Assembly: GCA_040756745.1 (NCBI GenBank)
Contig: JBFLYO010000011.1
Location: 1-64,000 of the forward strand
Direction of reading: 5' to 3'
DNA: 64,000 bases
Source: JBFLYO01 sp040756745
GTDB lineage: Bacteria > Bacteroidota > Ignavibacteria > UBA10030 > UBA6906
Shown here: piece by piece, positions 45,904-56,168 of the stretch
How the letters are laid out: every line of letters begins with the position of its first letter
How positions within the stretch are numbered: the first letter of the stretch is position 1
Made by a program: the position numbers and the translations under genes
The notes under the pieces: model-generated
Database searches by the model: none
The model's input: the letters and a program-made list of their open reading frames with translations, nothing else
Told to the model about the DNA's origin: nothing

Positions 45904-47655
45904 ATGCCTCGATCCCGCAGGAGCACATCCGCCGGCGCACCGGCGGAATCCTACGAAAGTCATTTTGAACAGGCCGCGCTGTTTGAGTTCAGCAAGGTCA
46001 TCAACTCCTCCCTCCAGCGTGAGTTCATCCTCAGCCACATCCTTCTGACCATCATGGGGAAAATCCTCTCCCCCCGCGGGATGGTCGTTCTGGCGAAAGG
46101 TGAGGCGGAGTTCGTGGTCGCGATGGTCAAGGGATTCCCGGTGTCGTTGCAAGGGACCGTCGTGGCGATCCCATCGGTCCCGCAAACGCTGTTCGATATT
46201 GAGATGCTGGACGGTCGCACGTACCCGTGGGCAAAGACATTTCGCGACGCAGGAGTGAGCATCCTGCTCCCCCTGGTGATTGCGGACAAGACCATAGGCC
46301 TGCTCGGATTCGGCAAACGGTTTATGAAGCGCCGGCTGCGGAGGCAGGAGGTCACCTATCTCCGGTCCCTCGCCAACATTTCCGCCACCGCAATCGAGAA
46401 GGCGAATACCATCGCTGAGCTTCAGCTGGTGAACCGGAGGCTTGACAGGAAGATCCAGGAGTTGAATACGCTGTTCGACCTCGGGAAGGAATTCAGCGGT
46501 TTGCTCGACCCCGAAAAGCTCACGCGCTTGCTGGTGTTCTCCCTGCTCGGCCAGGTCGGCGTCAACCGCTATCTGGTCTGCCTGAAGGAAGGGGCGGACA
46601 TGAAGGTGGTCGCCTCAAAGATTCCGGGGCAGCCTCCACAGGGCGAACTCCTGGCCCAGCTGGCAAAGATCAAGGCGCCGGTCCTCGTCTCCGATCTCGT
46701 GGTCAGGGGGACGACGGATTCCCGCGCCGCGCTGGAGGCCCTGCTTCTCCAGGTGGTTGTGCCCATCCAGCTTCAGGGAGAGACGCGTGGTCTCATCCTT
46801 CTGGGAGAAAAACTGAGCCGGGAACCGTTCGGCCCGGAAGACCTCGAGTTCCTCGCGTCGCTCGGCAATCTCGCGGTCATCTCTCTGGAGAACGCCCGGC
46901 TGTTCAAAGAGGCGATCGAAAAACAAAAGCTCGAAGACGAGCTGCTCCTGGCGCGGGAGATTCAGAAAGGTCTGTTGCCCAGCATCATCCCGCCGGTTCC
47001 CGGGTTCACGATCAGCGCCGCCAATATCTCTTCGAAGCAGGTAGGGGGAGACTATTATGACGTTCTTCCCCTGGACGACGGCCGGCATATCATTGCCATC
47101 GGAGACGTCTCGGGAAAAGGTCCCCCTGCCGCCCTCCTCATGGCGAACCTCCAGGCCACCATCCGCGCGCTCGTTCCACTCCGCCTCGGTCTGGGAGAGC
47201 TGACGGGCAGGGTGAATGATCTGATGTGCGAGAATACCGGCGGCAACAAGTTTGTCACCTTCTTCTGGGGGGCCATTGACCACGTTGCGCGCACACTGGC
47301 CTACGTGAACGCGGGGCACAACTATCCGTACGTTGTCCACGCCGACGGGGGTTTCGAGCGGCTCGACAGGGGAGGGATGATCCTGGGCATCATGAAGACC
47401 GAGACGCCCTACGAAGAAGCGGTGGTCGGTTTCCACCCGGGCGACACGCTGGTGTTGTTCACCGACGGCGTGAGCGAAGCGATGAGCGGGACGCAGGAGG
47501 AGTACGGGGAAGCGCGGCTGGAACGCGTTCTCCTGTCGTCGAGAGACAAGTCCGCACAGGAGGTCATGGAGGCGATCTATCGCGACGTCCTTGCCCATAC
47601 GCAGGGGGCGCCCCAGTCCGACGACATTACTATGATGGTGGTCCGGGCCGAGTAG
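45904..47655 (+). CDS. Cytoplasmic double-GAF PP2C (SpoIIE) phosphatase, RsbU-like
   Basis: 583 residues without membrane segments. Two GAF-like domains (about residues 20-165 and 180-345) joined by a helix rich in Leu/Glu, then a SpoIIE phosphatase domain (about 365-582): VGGDYYDVLPLDDG, GDVSGKGPPAALLM, LFTDGVSEAMSG and QSDDITMMVV hold the metal-binding Asp residues. With the upstream membrane-bound paralogue it offers a second, cytoplasmic signal input into the same STAS/HATPase pair. It starts 15 bp after the kinase gene and ends the module. Confidence 0.87.
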   Translation: MPRSRRSTSAGAPAESYESHFEQAALFEFSKVINSSLQREFILSHILLTIMGKILSPRGMVVLAKGEAEFVVAMVKGFPVSLQGTVVAIPSVPQTLFDIEMLDGRTYPWAKTFRDAGVSILLPLVIADKTIGLLGFGKRFMKRRLRRQEVTYLRSLANISATAIEKANTIAELQLVNRRLDRKIQELNTLFDLGKEFSGLLDPEKLTRLLVFSLLGQVGVNRYLVCLKEGADMKVVASKIPGQPPQGELLAQLAKIKAPVLVSDLVVRGTTDSRAALEALLLQVVVPIQLQGETRGLILLGEKLSREPFGPEDLEFLASLGNLAVISLENARLFKEAIEKQKLEDELLLAREIQKGLLPSIIPPVPGFTISAANISSKQVGGDYYDVLPLDDGRHIIAIGDVSGKGPPAALLMANLQATIRALVPLRLGLGELTGRVNDLMCENTGGNKFVTFFWGAIDHVARTLAYVNAGHNYPYVVHADGGFERLDRGGMILGIMKTETPYEEAVVGFHPGDTLVLFTDGVSEAMSGTQEEYGEARLERVLLSSRDKSAQEVMEAIYRDVLAHTQGAPQSDDITMMVVRAE

Positions 47656-47670
47656 GCGCCCATGCCCGCC

Positions 47671-47699
47671 TTGCATTCCGCCGTTGATTTTTCTAAATT
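47671..47699 (+). promoter_or_regulatory. Promoter of the recombinase-like gene and leuS
   Basis: TTGCAT and TAAATT are separated by 17 bases in a locally AT-rich stretch. RNA would start near 47706, nine bases before the ATG at 47715 and exactly on a possible TTG start. It is the only promoter I can see upstream of leuS. Confidence 0.6.
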
Positions 47700-47714
47700 C
47701 TGTTATTGCATCTC

Positions 47715-48635
47715 ATGACCCCCCCACGCACACAACGCACGTTCACTCCTGCATCGCTCGCGCGACATTACGACGGGTTCTTGAGGAGTCTCCGCCAGAA
47801 GCGCCCTGAGACGCGTGGCACCTACGGGAGGGCTCTCAGAGAATTCCTCCGGTGGTCGCCCCGGATACGGGGGCGCCCGTTGACACAGGAGGGTGTGGAG
47901 CGGTACAAGCGGCACTTGAGCGACGCCAAAGCGCTCTCTCCAGTGTCGGTCTCGACGTACCTGACCGCTCTCCGCCGCTTCTGTGAATACCTCGTGCGTG
48001 CGGGAGTGCTCGATGAAAATCCGGCACGCGCCGTCGGAGGAAACAGTAGACCACGCGTCCATTCCCGGGAGGCGCTCTCGGAGCCCGAGGTGGAGGCCCT
48101 TCTTGCCTCCGTCGATCGCGCGGACGAGCGGGGGAAACGGGACTACGCCTTCCTCCATCTGATGGTTTCGTGCGCATTGTCCGAGATCGAGATCGTCCGC
48201 GCCGATGTCGGTGACCTCCTGATCGATGGGGGAGACGCCCGGTTGCGCGTTCAGGGGAAAGGGAGGGTGCACAAAGATCAGGCCGTTACGATTGGCCCGG
48301 AGGTCCGCCGCACACTTCAGGAGTACCTCGCCGTCCGCGGCAGCGTACAGGACGATGAACCTCTGTTCACCAGCGCGGGGAATCGGACGCGCGGAAAGCG
48401 CATGACCACGCGCGGTGTCCGCGACCGCGTGAACATCTACCTGGAACAGTCCGGCCTCAAGCGCGGTATTGACCGCCGGGTGACTCCCTACTCGCTGCGG
48501 CACACTGCTGCCGCACTCATGGCCAGGGCCGGCGCGACGGCCGACGAGATCAAAGCGCGGCTGCGGCTCGGCAGCGTCGCGACCGCCATGCAATACCTCG
48601 CCCAGCACCATCAACAGCATCCGCCCCGTCAGTAA
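47715..48635 (+). CDS. Tyrosine-recombinase (XerC/D-like) homologue with degenerate active site
   Basis: 306 residues from the ATG (a TTG nine bases upstream is possible). It has an N-terminal SAM-like core-binding domain ([20 protein letters not shown]) and a C-terminal catalytic fold that aligns with XerD without gaps around RDYAFL...GDL. Arg I of the TGLR motif is Ser (nt 48180-48182). The Lys of QGKG is kept. His of HxLR is Tyr (TPYSLRHT), Arg II is kept, the His/Trp of the LGH motif is Leu, and the Tyr nucleophile is present (48594-48596). It is full length and intact, so it probably persists as a DNA-binding protein rather than a pseudogene. Sits 4 bp before leuS. Confidence 0.75.
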   Translation: MTPPRTQRTFTPASLARHYDGFLRSLRQKRPETRGTYGRALREFLRWSPRIRGRPLTQEGVERYKRHLSDAKALSPVSVSTYLTALRRFCEYLVRAGVLDENPARAVGGNSRPRVHSREALSEPEVEALLASVDRADERGKRDYAFLHLMVSCALSEIEIVRADVGDLLIDGGDARLRVQGKGRVHKDQAVTIGPEVRRTLQEYLAVRGSVQDDEPLFTSAGNRTRGKRMTTRGVRDRVNIYLEQSGLKRGIDRRVTPYSLRHTAAALMARAGATADEIKARLRLGSVATAMQYLAQHHQQHPPRQ

Positions 48636-48639
48636 CCCC

Positions 48640-51219
48640 ATGGCATATCCGTTCTCCACCATTGAACCGAAGTGGCAGAAGTACTGGGAAGCCCAGGCGA
48701 CATTCCGCGCGGAGTCTGTCCCAGGGAAACCCAAGGCATATATCCTTGATATGTATCCGTATCCATCCGGCGCGGGACTGCATGTGGGGCACCCGGAGGG
48801 ATACACTGCCACGGACATCGTTGCGCGTTACCGGAGAATGAAGGGGGACAGTGTCCTCCATCCGATCGGGTGGGATGCGTTCGGCCTCCCTGCTGAACGA
48901 TATGCAATGCAAACAAACATCCACCCGAGGATCACAACAGAGCAGAACATTGCAACCTTCCGCCGGCAAATCAAGATGCTGGGGCTGAGTTACGACTGGT
49001 CGCGCGAAGTGGAAACCACCGATCCAGCGTACTACAAATGGACGCAGTGGATTTTCCTCACCATTTACAATTCATGGTATGACGCTCGACAGCGAAGCGC
49101 CCGGCCGATTGCCGACCTGATCAAAGAGTTCGAGATCTCGGGCTCCTCCGGATATCCCGGGAAACCGTCATTCACCGGAGGCGAATGGCGGAGCATGTCG
49201 GCCAAAGAGCGACAAGATATTCTCGCGGGATACCGCCTCGCCTACATCGCCGAGGTACCGGTCAACTGGTGCGAAGCGCTCGGAACCGTCCTTGCCAATG
49301 AAGAGGTGGCGGAGTGGACGGAAAAGGGATACACGGTCGAACGACGCCCCATGAGACAGTGGATGATGCGCATTACGGCATATGCCGATCGACTGCTTGA
49401 AGATTCCGCGGAGCTCGACTGGCCAGCATCCACGCTTGAGCAACAGCGAAACTGGATCGGGCGATCGGAAGGAGCCGATATCGCGTTCGAGGTAAAGGGC
49501 CAACGTGAACCGCTCCGTGTTTTCACCACTCGACCCGATACGCTCTTCGGCGCCACATATATGGTGCTCGCACCGGAACACCCGCTCGTACCGCTGATCA
49601 CCAGACCCGACCACGCCTCTGCGGTCGCGACCTACGGGACCCTTGCGGCCCGGAAAAGCGAGTTCGAACGGGGGGTCGAAACCGAGAAGAGCGGAGTCCC
49701 AACGGGCGGCGTGGTAATTAACCCCGCCACGGGGCGGGAGATCCCCGTGTGGGTTGCAGACTATGTGTTGATGGGCTACGGGACGGGAGCCATCATGGCC
49801 GTTCCCGGTCACGATGAGCGAGATTTTGAATTCGCCAGGAAATATCATTTGCCGATCGTCGAGGTCGTGGAGGGGGCTAATATTGCACACGAGGCGTACA
49901 CAGGTGATGGCCGGGCCATCAATTCGGCTAACAGCGAGGTGTCGCTCAACGGCCTCTCCACGGCAGAAGCAAAACGACGGATCATCGGATGGCTCGAGAG
50001 CAAGGGGATCGGCAAGGGAGCGGTGCAGTTCAAGCTGCGTGACTGGCTCTTTTCCCGGCAACGGTACTGGGGTGAACCGATCCCGATCGTCCATTACGAC
50101 GATGGCACCATGGAGCCGCTTCCGCTGAGTGACCTTCCGTTGCTTCTTCCCGACCTCAAGAAGTTCCAACCGAGCGGCACAACAGAGTCTCCGCTCGCCC
50201 TGGCGACGGATTGGGTCAACGTGGTCGATCCCAAAACGGGCCGGAAAGGGAGGCGTGAAACGAATACAATGCCCCAGTGGGCCGGGTCATGCTGGTACTA
50301 TCTCCGCTACCTCGATCCCACGAATGACATAGAGTTTTGTTCCCGCGAACAGGAGCGGACATGGATGCCAGTCGACCTCTATGTGGGCGGAGCGGAACAC
50401 GCCGTGCTCCACCTGTTGTACGCGCGGTTCTGGCATAAAGTCTTGTTTGACCTTGGGTACGTCGGCACCAAGGAGCCCTTCCCAAAACTCCGCCACCAGG
50501 GGACGATTCTGGGTGAAGATTCGCGCAAAATGTCAAAATCGCGTGGAAATGTCGTAAACCCGGATGATGTAGTGAAGGAGTATGGCGCCGACGCAACGCG
50601 ACTCTTTGAGATGTTTATGGGACCCCTGGAAGATATGAAACCCTGGAGTACCCGTGGCGTGGAGGGAGTATTCAGGTTCCTTAACCGTGTCTGGAGACTC
50701 TACCTGACCGAGGATGAGACACTTGATCCTGCAATTGAAGTGATGGGTGTAACCACTTATTTGGAGCGCCTTTATCACTATACGGTGAAGAAGGTTGGAG
50801 ATGATATTGAGGGGCTCAGGTTTAATACTGCAATCTCACAGATGATGATCTTTGTGAACGAGGTCATGAAGAGTGGATCCCGCCCCAGGCAACTCCTCGA
50901 ACCGTTTGTGCTCCTGCTTGCTCCCTTTGCTCCGCACATCGCCGAGGAGTTGTGGGAAAAGCTGGGCCACGCGCGTACGCTGACGTATGAGCCATGGCCG
51001 TCGTTTGATCCCGCCAAGTTGGTGCAGTCTACAGTAGATGTCGTGCTTCAGGTGAACGGCAAGGTCAGGGGGAGGATCGAGGTTCCGGCGGATGCGACAG
51101 AACAGGAACTGGAACAACTTGCGATGTCGGACGAGGGGGTGAAGCGGCATATGGCGGGCAAGTCGCTGGTGAAAACCGTCGTTGTCAGGAACCGGCTTGT
51201 GAATTTGGTGGTCCGATAA
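48640..51219 (+). CDS. leuS: Leucyl-tRNA synthetase
   Basis: 859 residues, normal bacterial length. Class I signature HVGH at residues 48-51 within [18 protein letters not shown], and KMSKS at 630-634. The CP1 editing domain is present ([20 protein letters not shown] and the [15 protein letters not shown] block with its conserved Asp). An extra segment of about 35 residues after the first motif block (about 148-185, [12 protein letters not shown]...) is of the type seen in Bacteroidota LeuRS. Codons in the last third are visibly more AT-rich than in flanking genes. Likely translated from the recombinase-like gene's transcript. Confidence 0.97.
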   Translation: MAYPFSTIEPKWQKYWEAQATFRAESVPGKPKAYILDMYPYPSGAGLHVGHPEGYTATDIVARYRRMKGDSVLHPIGWDAFGLPAERYAMQTNIHPRITTEQNIATFRRQIKMLGLSYDWSREVETTDPAYYKWTQWIFLTIYNSWYDARQRSARPIADLIKEFEISGSSGYPGKPSFTGGEWRSMSAKERQDILAGYRLAYIAEVPVNWCEALGTVLANEEVAEWTEKGYTVERRPMRQWMMRITAYADRLLEDSAELDWPASTLEQQRNWIGRSEGADIAFEVKGQREPLRVFTTRPDTLFGATYMVLAPEHPLVPLITRPDHASAVATYGTLAARKSEFERGVETEKSGVPTGGVVINPATGREIPVWVADYVLMGYGTGAIMAVPGHDERDFEFARKYHLPIVEVVEGANIAHEAYTGDGRAINSANSEVSLNGLSTAEAKRRIIGWLESKGIGKGAVQFKLRDWLFSRQRYWGEPIPIVHYDDGTMEPLPLSDLPLLLPDLKKFQPSGTTESPLALATDWVNVVDPKTGRKGRRETNTMPQWAGSCWYYLRYLDPTNDIEFCSREQERTWMPVDLYVGGAEHAVLHLLYARFWHKVLFDLGYVGTKEPFPKLRHQGTILGEDSRKMSKSRGNVVNPDDVVKEYGADATRLFEMFMGPLEDMKPWSTRGVEGVFRFLNRVWRLYLTEDETLDPAIEVMGVTTYLERLYHYTVKKVGDDIEGLRFNTAISQMMIFVNEVMKSGSRPRQLLEPFVLLLAPFAPHIAEELWEKLGHARTLTYEPWPSFDPAKLVQSTVDVVLQVNGKVRGRIEVPADATEQELEQLAMSDEGVKRHMAGKSLVKTVVVRNRLVNLVVR

Positions 51220-51223
51220 CCCG

Positions 51224-52042
51224 ATGGCCACGCTCGCGGTTGTTACGATAACGCTGAACGAGGAACGACAGATCGAGCGCTGTCTCTCCAGCGTACGGTG
51301 GGCCGACGAGATCATTGTGGTGGATTCGCTCAGCACGGACCGGACAGTGGAGATCGCTCGTCGGTTCACGTCGAAGGTGTACCTCCGGGACTATCCGGGC
51401 TCGACGCGCCAAATGGAACAGGGGATAAGCTATGCGTCTTCTGATTGGATCCTTTTCCTTGACGCCGACGAAGAGGTGACGCCGGAACTGGCGGACGAAA
51501 TTCGAGATGTCCTCAAGAGCGGCACGGCAATCACAGGATTCGAGATTCTCCGTCGGCCATGGGCATTCGGGAGATGGATCGAACATGGGGGCTGGTTTCC
51601 CGACTGGCAATGCCGATTGATCCGGAAGGACTCATACACGGTCAATCATGCGGAGGTGCACGGAGGATTCTCGACGACCGGTCCGCACGGGAGGCTCACG
51701 GGAATGGTCAATCACTTCACCTATCCCACGATCGCCGCGTATCTCTCCCGGATGAACGATTACACATCGCTGGAGGTGGCGAACCGCCTCGCGGCCAGAC
51801 CCGATGCCGCAGCGCACTGGTACAACATGTTGCTCAGCCCTCTCTCACACTTCCTGCGGATGTACATCTCCCGGACGGGGGTCCGTGACGGCATGCAGGG
51901 ATTCATCCTGTCTGTGCTCGATGCGCTGTATTCATTTGCCCTGTATGCAAAGCTGTGGGAGTATCGCCGCGCCAGGCGGGAGGGGCGTGCCACGCCACCG
52001 ATCACAAACGCTGAATTGAACGTCATGAAGCGGCCCGCATGA
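51224..52042 (+). CDS. GT2 glycosyltransferase, LPS-core type (WaaE-like), copy A
   Basis: 272 residues. GT-A fold: VVTITLNEERQIERCL near the start, DSLSTDRTVEIA, and the DxD-type FLDADEEVTPEL. Mid-protein GWFPDWQCRLIRKDSY and C-terminal LRMYISRTGVRDGMQGFILS are shared with beta-1,4-glucosyltransferases of LPS core synthesis. It begins 4 bp after leuS and overlaps the MsbA-like gene by 4 bp. A homologue of the same subfamily lies at 55093. Confidence 0.85.
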   Translation: MATLAVVTITLNEERQIERCLSSVRWADEIIVVDSLSTDRTVEIARRFTSKVYLRDYPGSTRQMEQGISYASSDWILFLDADEEVTPELADEIRDVLKSGTAITGFEILRRPWAFGRWIEHGGWFPDWQCRLIRKDSYTVNHAEVHGGFSTTGPHGRLTGMVNHFTYPTIAAYLSRMNDYTSLEVANRLAARPDAAAHWYNMLLSPLSHFLRMYISRTGVRDGMQGFILSVLDALYSFALYAKLWEYRRARREGRATPPITNAELNVMKRPA

Positions 52043-53883
52043 ACACGTACCGTCGTGTCTTCGGATTCCTGAAACCGTATTCGAGGAAGCTGGCGTACTC
52101 GATCATCTGCTCACTCCTGTTCTCGATCTTCAGCGGCGTCTCCATTTACCTGACGATTCCACTACTGGAAACCCTGTTCCATGCCGGCGCCCCTTCCCCG
52201 GTGGCAGAAGCGGCCGCCCGGACTCCTTCCCTCTTTCCGCAATGGCTCATCGATGCGAAAGACGCGGTTGCGGATGGCTTCCGGTCCCTCGTGTTCCGCG
52301 ACGATCCGGCCCATTCGCTGCTGAACATCTGCATCGTGATCGTGCTGTCGTTTTTGATCAAGAACCTGTTCGGCTACTTGCAGTCAAACCTTATGACGAA
52401 GGTGGAGCAGGGACTGATCACCGACCTTCGGAACTCGCTGTACCGGCACATCCATGACCTTCCGCTCGCATACTTTACGAACGAACGGACCGGCAATCTG
52501 ATTTCGAGGATCATGAACGATGTTACGGTGGTCAACAGCGGCATGTCGGCCACGTTCCACACGATGATCCGCGAGCCGATGTTGCTGATTGTCTACCTCA
52601 CGATAACGCTGTCGCTGAGCTGGCGACTGACCCTTATGGCGTTCGTCGTCTTCCCCGTCGTTTTGCTCATCATTGCCTGGATCGGGCGGCGTGTGCACCG
52701 CGAGAGCGGTATGGTGCAGGAAAGGATCGCTGACCTGACGTCGGTGCTCCACGAGACGATCTCGGGGGCGAAGGTGGTGAAGGCGTTTGGAATGGAAGAT
52801 TTCGAAAACAGGAAATTTGCATCGAAAGGACTCGCGTATCTCCGGACGATCCTGAGGGTCACCAACATCAGGAACCTCGCCTCCCCGTCGACGGAATTCC
52901 TGAGTGCGCTGGCAGGCGGTGCCATCATCTGGTACGGCGGGCTGCAGGTGTTGACGCAGGAGTCGATGAAGGCAAGTGAGTTTCTCGGTTTCCTTTTCGC
53001 CCTGTTCCAGCTTATGCCGCCCATCAAAGAGCTCAGCGGCGTAAACAACCGTATCCAGGAAGCGGCGGCGGCGGGAAAACGGGTCTTTGAGATCCTGGAT
53101 ACCGAGCCGGTGATCCACGACGTGGCAAACCCGGTCCGGCTGGACGAATTCCGGATGTCTATAGAATTCCGCAATGTGGCGTTCCGTTATGACCACGGTG
53201 ATCTCGTTCTCTCAGGCATAAGTTTCCGGATACGGAAGGGAGAGGTGGTCGCCATCGTCGGCCCCAGCGGGGCGGGGAAATCGACGCTTGTCGACCTGGT
53301 GCCGCGATTCTACGATCCGGCGTCCGGTGCGGTGCTCATTGATGGTATCGACCTGCGCACCGTGGGGATCAAGTCGCTGCGGGACAAAATCGGCATCGTG
53401 ACGCAGGAGACGATCCTCTTCAACGACAGTGTGCGGAATAACATTGCCTATGGTCTGGAGGAGTGTCCGCTGCAGAAAATCATTGCTGCGGCGAGGGCTG
53501 CGAACGCGCACAACTTCATCATGGAGATGCCACGAGGGTACGATGCGGTGATCGGGGAACGGGGAGTCAAGATTTCGGGAGGGGAGCGGCAGCGCCTTTC
53601 GCTTGCCCGCGCGATCCTGAAGAATCCGCCGATCCTGATTCTTGATGAAGCCACATCGGCCCTTGACACGGAGTCGGAGATCCTCGTGCAGGAAGCGATC
53701 GAACGACTGATGGCCGGACGAACGTCGATTGTGATCGCCCACCGGCTCTCCACAATTCAACATGCCGACCGGATCATCGTGCTCGAAGGGGGAAGGATCG
53801 TTGAGACCGGAACACACAAGGCGCTTGTGAAAAAGTCCCGCGGATTGTACCGGAAACTGTATGACCTTCAATTCCGGGCCTGA
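52039..53883 (+). CDS. msbA: MsbA-like lipid A/LPS ABC exporter
   Basis: 614 residues, half-transporter with six membrane segments (about residues 15-320) and a C-terminal ATPase: Walker A GPSGAGKST, signature KISGGERQRLSLARA, Walker B PILILDEATSALD, switch VIAHRLSTI. Homodimers flip lipid A-core across the inner membrane in diderms. The ERTGNLISRIMNDVTVV segment in the intracellular loop is characteristic of MsbA. The position between an LPS glycosyltransferase and an O-antigen ligase supports this role. Confidence 0.85.
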   Translation: MNTYRRVFGFLKPYSRKLAYSIICSLLFSIFSGVSIYLTIPLLETLFHAGAPSPVAEAAARTPSLFPQWLIDAKDAVADGFRSLVFRDDPAHSLLNICIVIVLSFLIKNLFGYLQSNLMTKVEQGLITDLRNSLYRHIHDLPLAYFTNERTGNLISRIMNDVTVVNSGMSATFHTMIREPMLLIVYLTITLSLSWRLTLMAFVVFPVVLLIIAWIGRRVHRESGMVQERIADLTSVLHETISGAKVVKAFGMEDFENRKFASKGLAYLRTILRVTNIRNLASPSTEFLSALAGGAIIWYGGLQVLTQESMKASEFLGFLFALFQLMPPIKELSGVNNRIQEAAAAGKRVFEILDTEPVIHDVANPVRLDEFRMSIEFRNVAFRYDHGDLVLSGISFRIRKGEVVAIVGPSGAGKSTLVDLVPRFYDPASGAVLIDGIDLRTVGIKSLRDKIGIVTQETILFNDSVRNNIAYGLEECPLQKIIAAARAANAHNFIMEMPRGYDAVIGERGVKISGGERQRLSLARAILKNPPILILDEATSALDTESEILVQEAIERLMAGRTSIVIAHRLSTIQHADRIIVLEGGRIVETGTHKALVKKSRGLYRKLYDLQFRA

Positions 53884-55093
53884 GCAGGCCGCCGGACCTG
53901 CGTCTGGACCACCCGGGCGGCGGGTGCTGCCGGCGCTGCTCACGGGGGTATCGTGGGTCTTCCTGGCGTCGGTGTTCGTTTCGATCGCCGTGAACTCGCT
54001 TGCGCTGGGGCTGATGGCGGTCTGCTGGCTGTTGCTTATGATCGCGCAGCGCCGCTGGTCGGTGGTCGCCACGCCGCTGGATTACGCGTTCCTCGGTTAC
54101 GTTGCTGCAGAGGCGGTCGCGACGGTCTGTTCGGTGCGGTGGGAGGAATCGCTCTTCGTCTCACGCCGCGTGTTGCTCATCGGGATCGTGTATTTCTTTG
54201 CCTCCCGACTGGAGAGTCTCCCGGCACTACGCCGGACGGTGGGGGTGCTGCTTGGTTCCTCGGCGGCGGTTGCGTTGATGGGGATCCTGAAGCTTCTCAC
54301 AGGAGGGCCAGGCGAAAACACGCGCCTCGGCATCTTTCAGTTCTACATGACCACGGCCGAATTAATGATGATCGCGCTCCTCCTTGCCGTGCCCTTTGCC
54401 CTCCATCCGGGAACGCCGAAGAGCTTCCGGATCGCCGCACTCACCGCCGCGGGCCTGATGGCAATCACGCTCTATGCCACGGTAACACGAGGAGCATATC
54501 TTGCCGCTGCGGCAGGACTCGTCTGCATCGCGGCGGTACGCGACAAGCGGCTTCTCGTCCCGATCCTGATCCTCTGTGTCGTCCTCGTGCTCTTCGCGCC
54601 GCCATATGTTGAGCAGCGCCTGCTCAGCATCGTCGACATCCATCATCCCGAAAACGCCTCAAGGCTGATGCTCTGGAGCGCCGGACTCCGGATCTTTGCG
54701 GATCATCCTGTGGTCGGCGTCGGCGATATCGACCTCGGGGATCTGTTGCGGCGCTACGCCGATCCCGGCTACGGCGGGGAATGGGGGCATCTCCATAACG
54801 TTGCGCTGCAAATCCTCGTGACGCTCGGGACGCTCGGTGGAGTGGCGGCAACGGCCATGTTTGGAATGATTGCCGTTACGGAATGGCGCGTATACCGCGC
54901 CGTCCGCGACGATTGGTTCGCGGGATCCGTTGCGCTGGGGTCACTGGCGGCGTTTGTAGGATTCCAGGTCAACGGGCTGACGGAGTGGAGTTTCGGAGAT
55001 CAGGAGGTGGCGACGCTCTTCTGGGTGACCGTGGGCCTGAGCCTTGCGGTGGGCCGCCTGAAGGAGAAAGCCGGGGCCGGGGGAGAACGGTGA
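53861..55093 (+). CDS. O-antigen ligase/polymerase family membrane protein (WaaL/Wzy-like)
   Basis: 410 residues with 10-12 membrane segments. The Wzy_C region has a long loop starting near DIHHPENASRLMLWSAGLRI, with RLMLWSAG followed by GVGVGDIDL-like text and a conserved HLHNVALQILVTLGTLGG block, as in WaaL. It would join O-antigen to lipid A-core in the periplasm; ligase and polymerase cannot be told apart by sequence alone. It overlaps the MsbA gene by 23 bp, the longest overlap in this operon. Confidence 0.82.
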   Translation: MTFNSGPEQAAGPASGPPGRRVLPALLTGVSWVFLASVFVSIAVNSLALGLMAVCWLLLMIAQRRWSVVATPLDYAFLGYVAAEAVATVCSVRWEESLFVSRRVLLIGIVYFFASRLESLPALRRTVGVLLGSSAAVALMGILKLLTGGPGENTRLGIFQFYMTTAELMMIALLLAVPFALHPGTPKSFRIAALTAAGLMAITLYATVTRGAYLAAAAGLVCIAAVRDKRLLVPILILCVVLVLFAPPYVEQRLLSIVDIHHPENASRLMLWSAGLRIFADHPVVGVGDIDLGDLLRRYADPGYGGEWGHLHNVALQILVTLGTLGGVAATAMFGMIAVTEWRVYRAVRDDWFAGSVALGSLAAFVGFQVNGLTEWSFGDQEVATLFWVTVGLSLAVGRLKEKAGAGGER

Positions 55094-55854
55094 TGTCCGG
55101 GATTTCGGTCATCACGCTGACGCTCAACGAGGAGCGGAACATCACCGAATGTCTGGAATCGGTCTCGTGGGCGGATCAGCGGATTGTGATCGATGCGGGA
55201 AGCACAGACCGCACGCTGGAGCTTGCCCGCAGGCAAACGGACGACGTCGTCGTGCTCCCGTGGCGTGGCTTCGGAGCCGCTCGCAACAAGGGGTTGGAGA
55301 TGGCGCGGGAGGAGTGGATTCTCTGGCTCGATGCCGATGAGAGAGTGACGCCGGCGCTCGCGACGGAGCTCCGTGGTGTCGTTGCGCGCGGCGGCGACCC
55401 GGCGATTGCGGGCTACCTGCTCGCACGGCGGGCGTATTTCTGCGGGAAATGGATCAGGCACTGCGGGTGGTATCCGTCGCGTGTGGTACGCCTGTTCCGT
55501 CGATCGCGGGGGCGATTCAGCCAGACGCACGTTCATGAGCAGCTTCTGCTTGACGGCGCCGTGCGCGGGCTGGCCAACGACCTCCTACATTTCACCGACC
55601 CGGATCTCTATCACTATTTTTCGAAATTCAATGCCTACACTTCGTTGGGGGCTGCCGATATGGTTGAGACGGGGCGGCGGTTCCGGCTCATAGACCTGAT
55701 CGTCCGGCCTCCCTTCCAGTTCTTCAAGATGTACATCTTGCGTCTCGGCTTCCTCGACGGCATGCACGGCTTCGTTCTCTGCCTTGCTTCGTCCGCCTAT
55801 GTGTTTGCCAAGTATACCAAGTTGTGGGAGCTTACGAAAGAACAAACGGCGTGA
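55093..55854 (+). CDS. GT2 glycosyltransferase, LPS-core type (WaaE-like), copy B
   Basis: 253 residues. The ATG shares one base with the previous stop (TGATG); longer in-frame extension upstream has no GT2 homology. Motifs: ISVITLTLNEERNITECL, DAGSTDRTLELA, LWLDADERVTPAL, CGWYPSRVVRLFRRSRG and the C-terminal FFKMYILRLGFLDGMHGF. The overall pattern parallels copy A. Likely adds a second core sugar. Confidence 0.85.
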   Translation: MSGISVITLTLNEERNITECLESVSWADQRIVIDAGSTDRTLELARRQTDDVVVLPWRGFGAARNKGLEMAREEWILWLDADERVTPALATELRGVVARGGDPAIAGYLLARRAYFCGKWIRHCGWYPSRVVRLFRRSRGRFSQTHVHEQLLLDGAVRGLANDLLHFTDPDLYHYFSKFNAYTSLGAADMVETGRRFRLIDLIVRPPFQFFKMYILRLGFLDGMHGFVLCLASSAYVFAKYTKLWELTKEQTA

Positions 55855-55865
55855 GGATACCTGAC

Positions 55866-56168
55866 ATGGAGACGGTCGATAAGAACACGGTGCTCTTCAC
55901 TCAGCTGGTGGTCATGCTTCACACTGCCGCGATGCAGCACATGGGAAAGCTCAAGAACCCGGCCACGGATACCGTCGAACGCAACCTGGATGCGGCACAG
56001 ACGATGATTGATCTGCTGGATATGATCAGACACCGGACCCGTGGGAACCTTTCAGACGACGAGGCGAAGTTGGTGGACCAGATGCTCAGGGAACTGCGCC
56101 TCAACTACGTCGACGAGGCCGGGAAGTCCGGAACGCCCCCCGGCCAGGGGGAGGAAAAGCCCTCATGA
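55866..56168 (+). CDS. DUF1844-family small protein
   Basis: 100 residues from the ATG at 55866. The block LVVMLHTAAMQHMGKLKNP and the helical remainder (AQTMIDLLDMIRHRTRGNLS, MLRELRLNYVDE) are those of DUF1844, a helical protein of unknown function found widely in FCB and delta-proteobacterial genomes. It overlaps nadK by 4 bp. Confidence 0.8.
   Translation: METVDKNTVLFTQLVVMLHTAAMQHMGKLKNPATDTVERNLDAAQTMIDLLDMIRHRTRGNLSDDEAKLVDQMLRELRLNYVDEAGKSGTPPGQGEEKPS

Noticed and set aside
47671..48640. Integrase of a mobile element or genomic island
   Set aside because: No attachment-site repeat, no tRNA within 7 kb, no phage or transposon genes nearby, and the active site is degenerate; it lies in a housekeeping operon.
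54883..55092. In-frame upstream extension of the second GT2 glycosyltransferase
   Set aside because: It overlaps the O-antigen ligase gene and adds an Arg/Gly-rich, non-homologous stretch; the ATG at 55093 gives the normal GT2 start.
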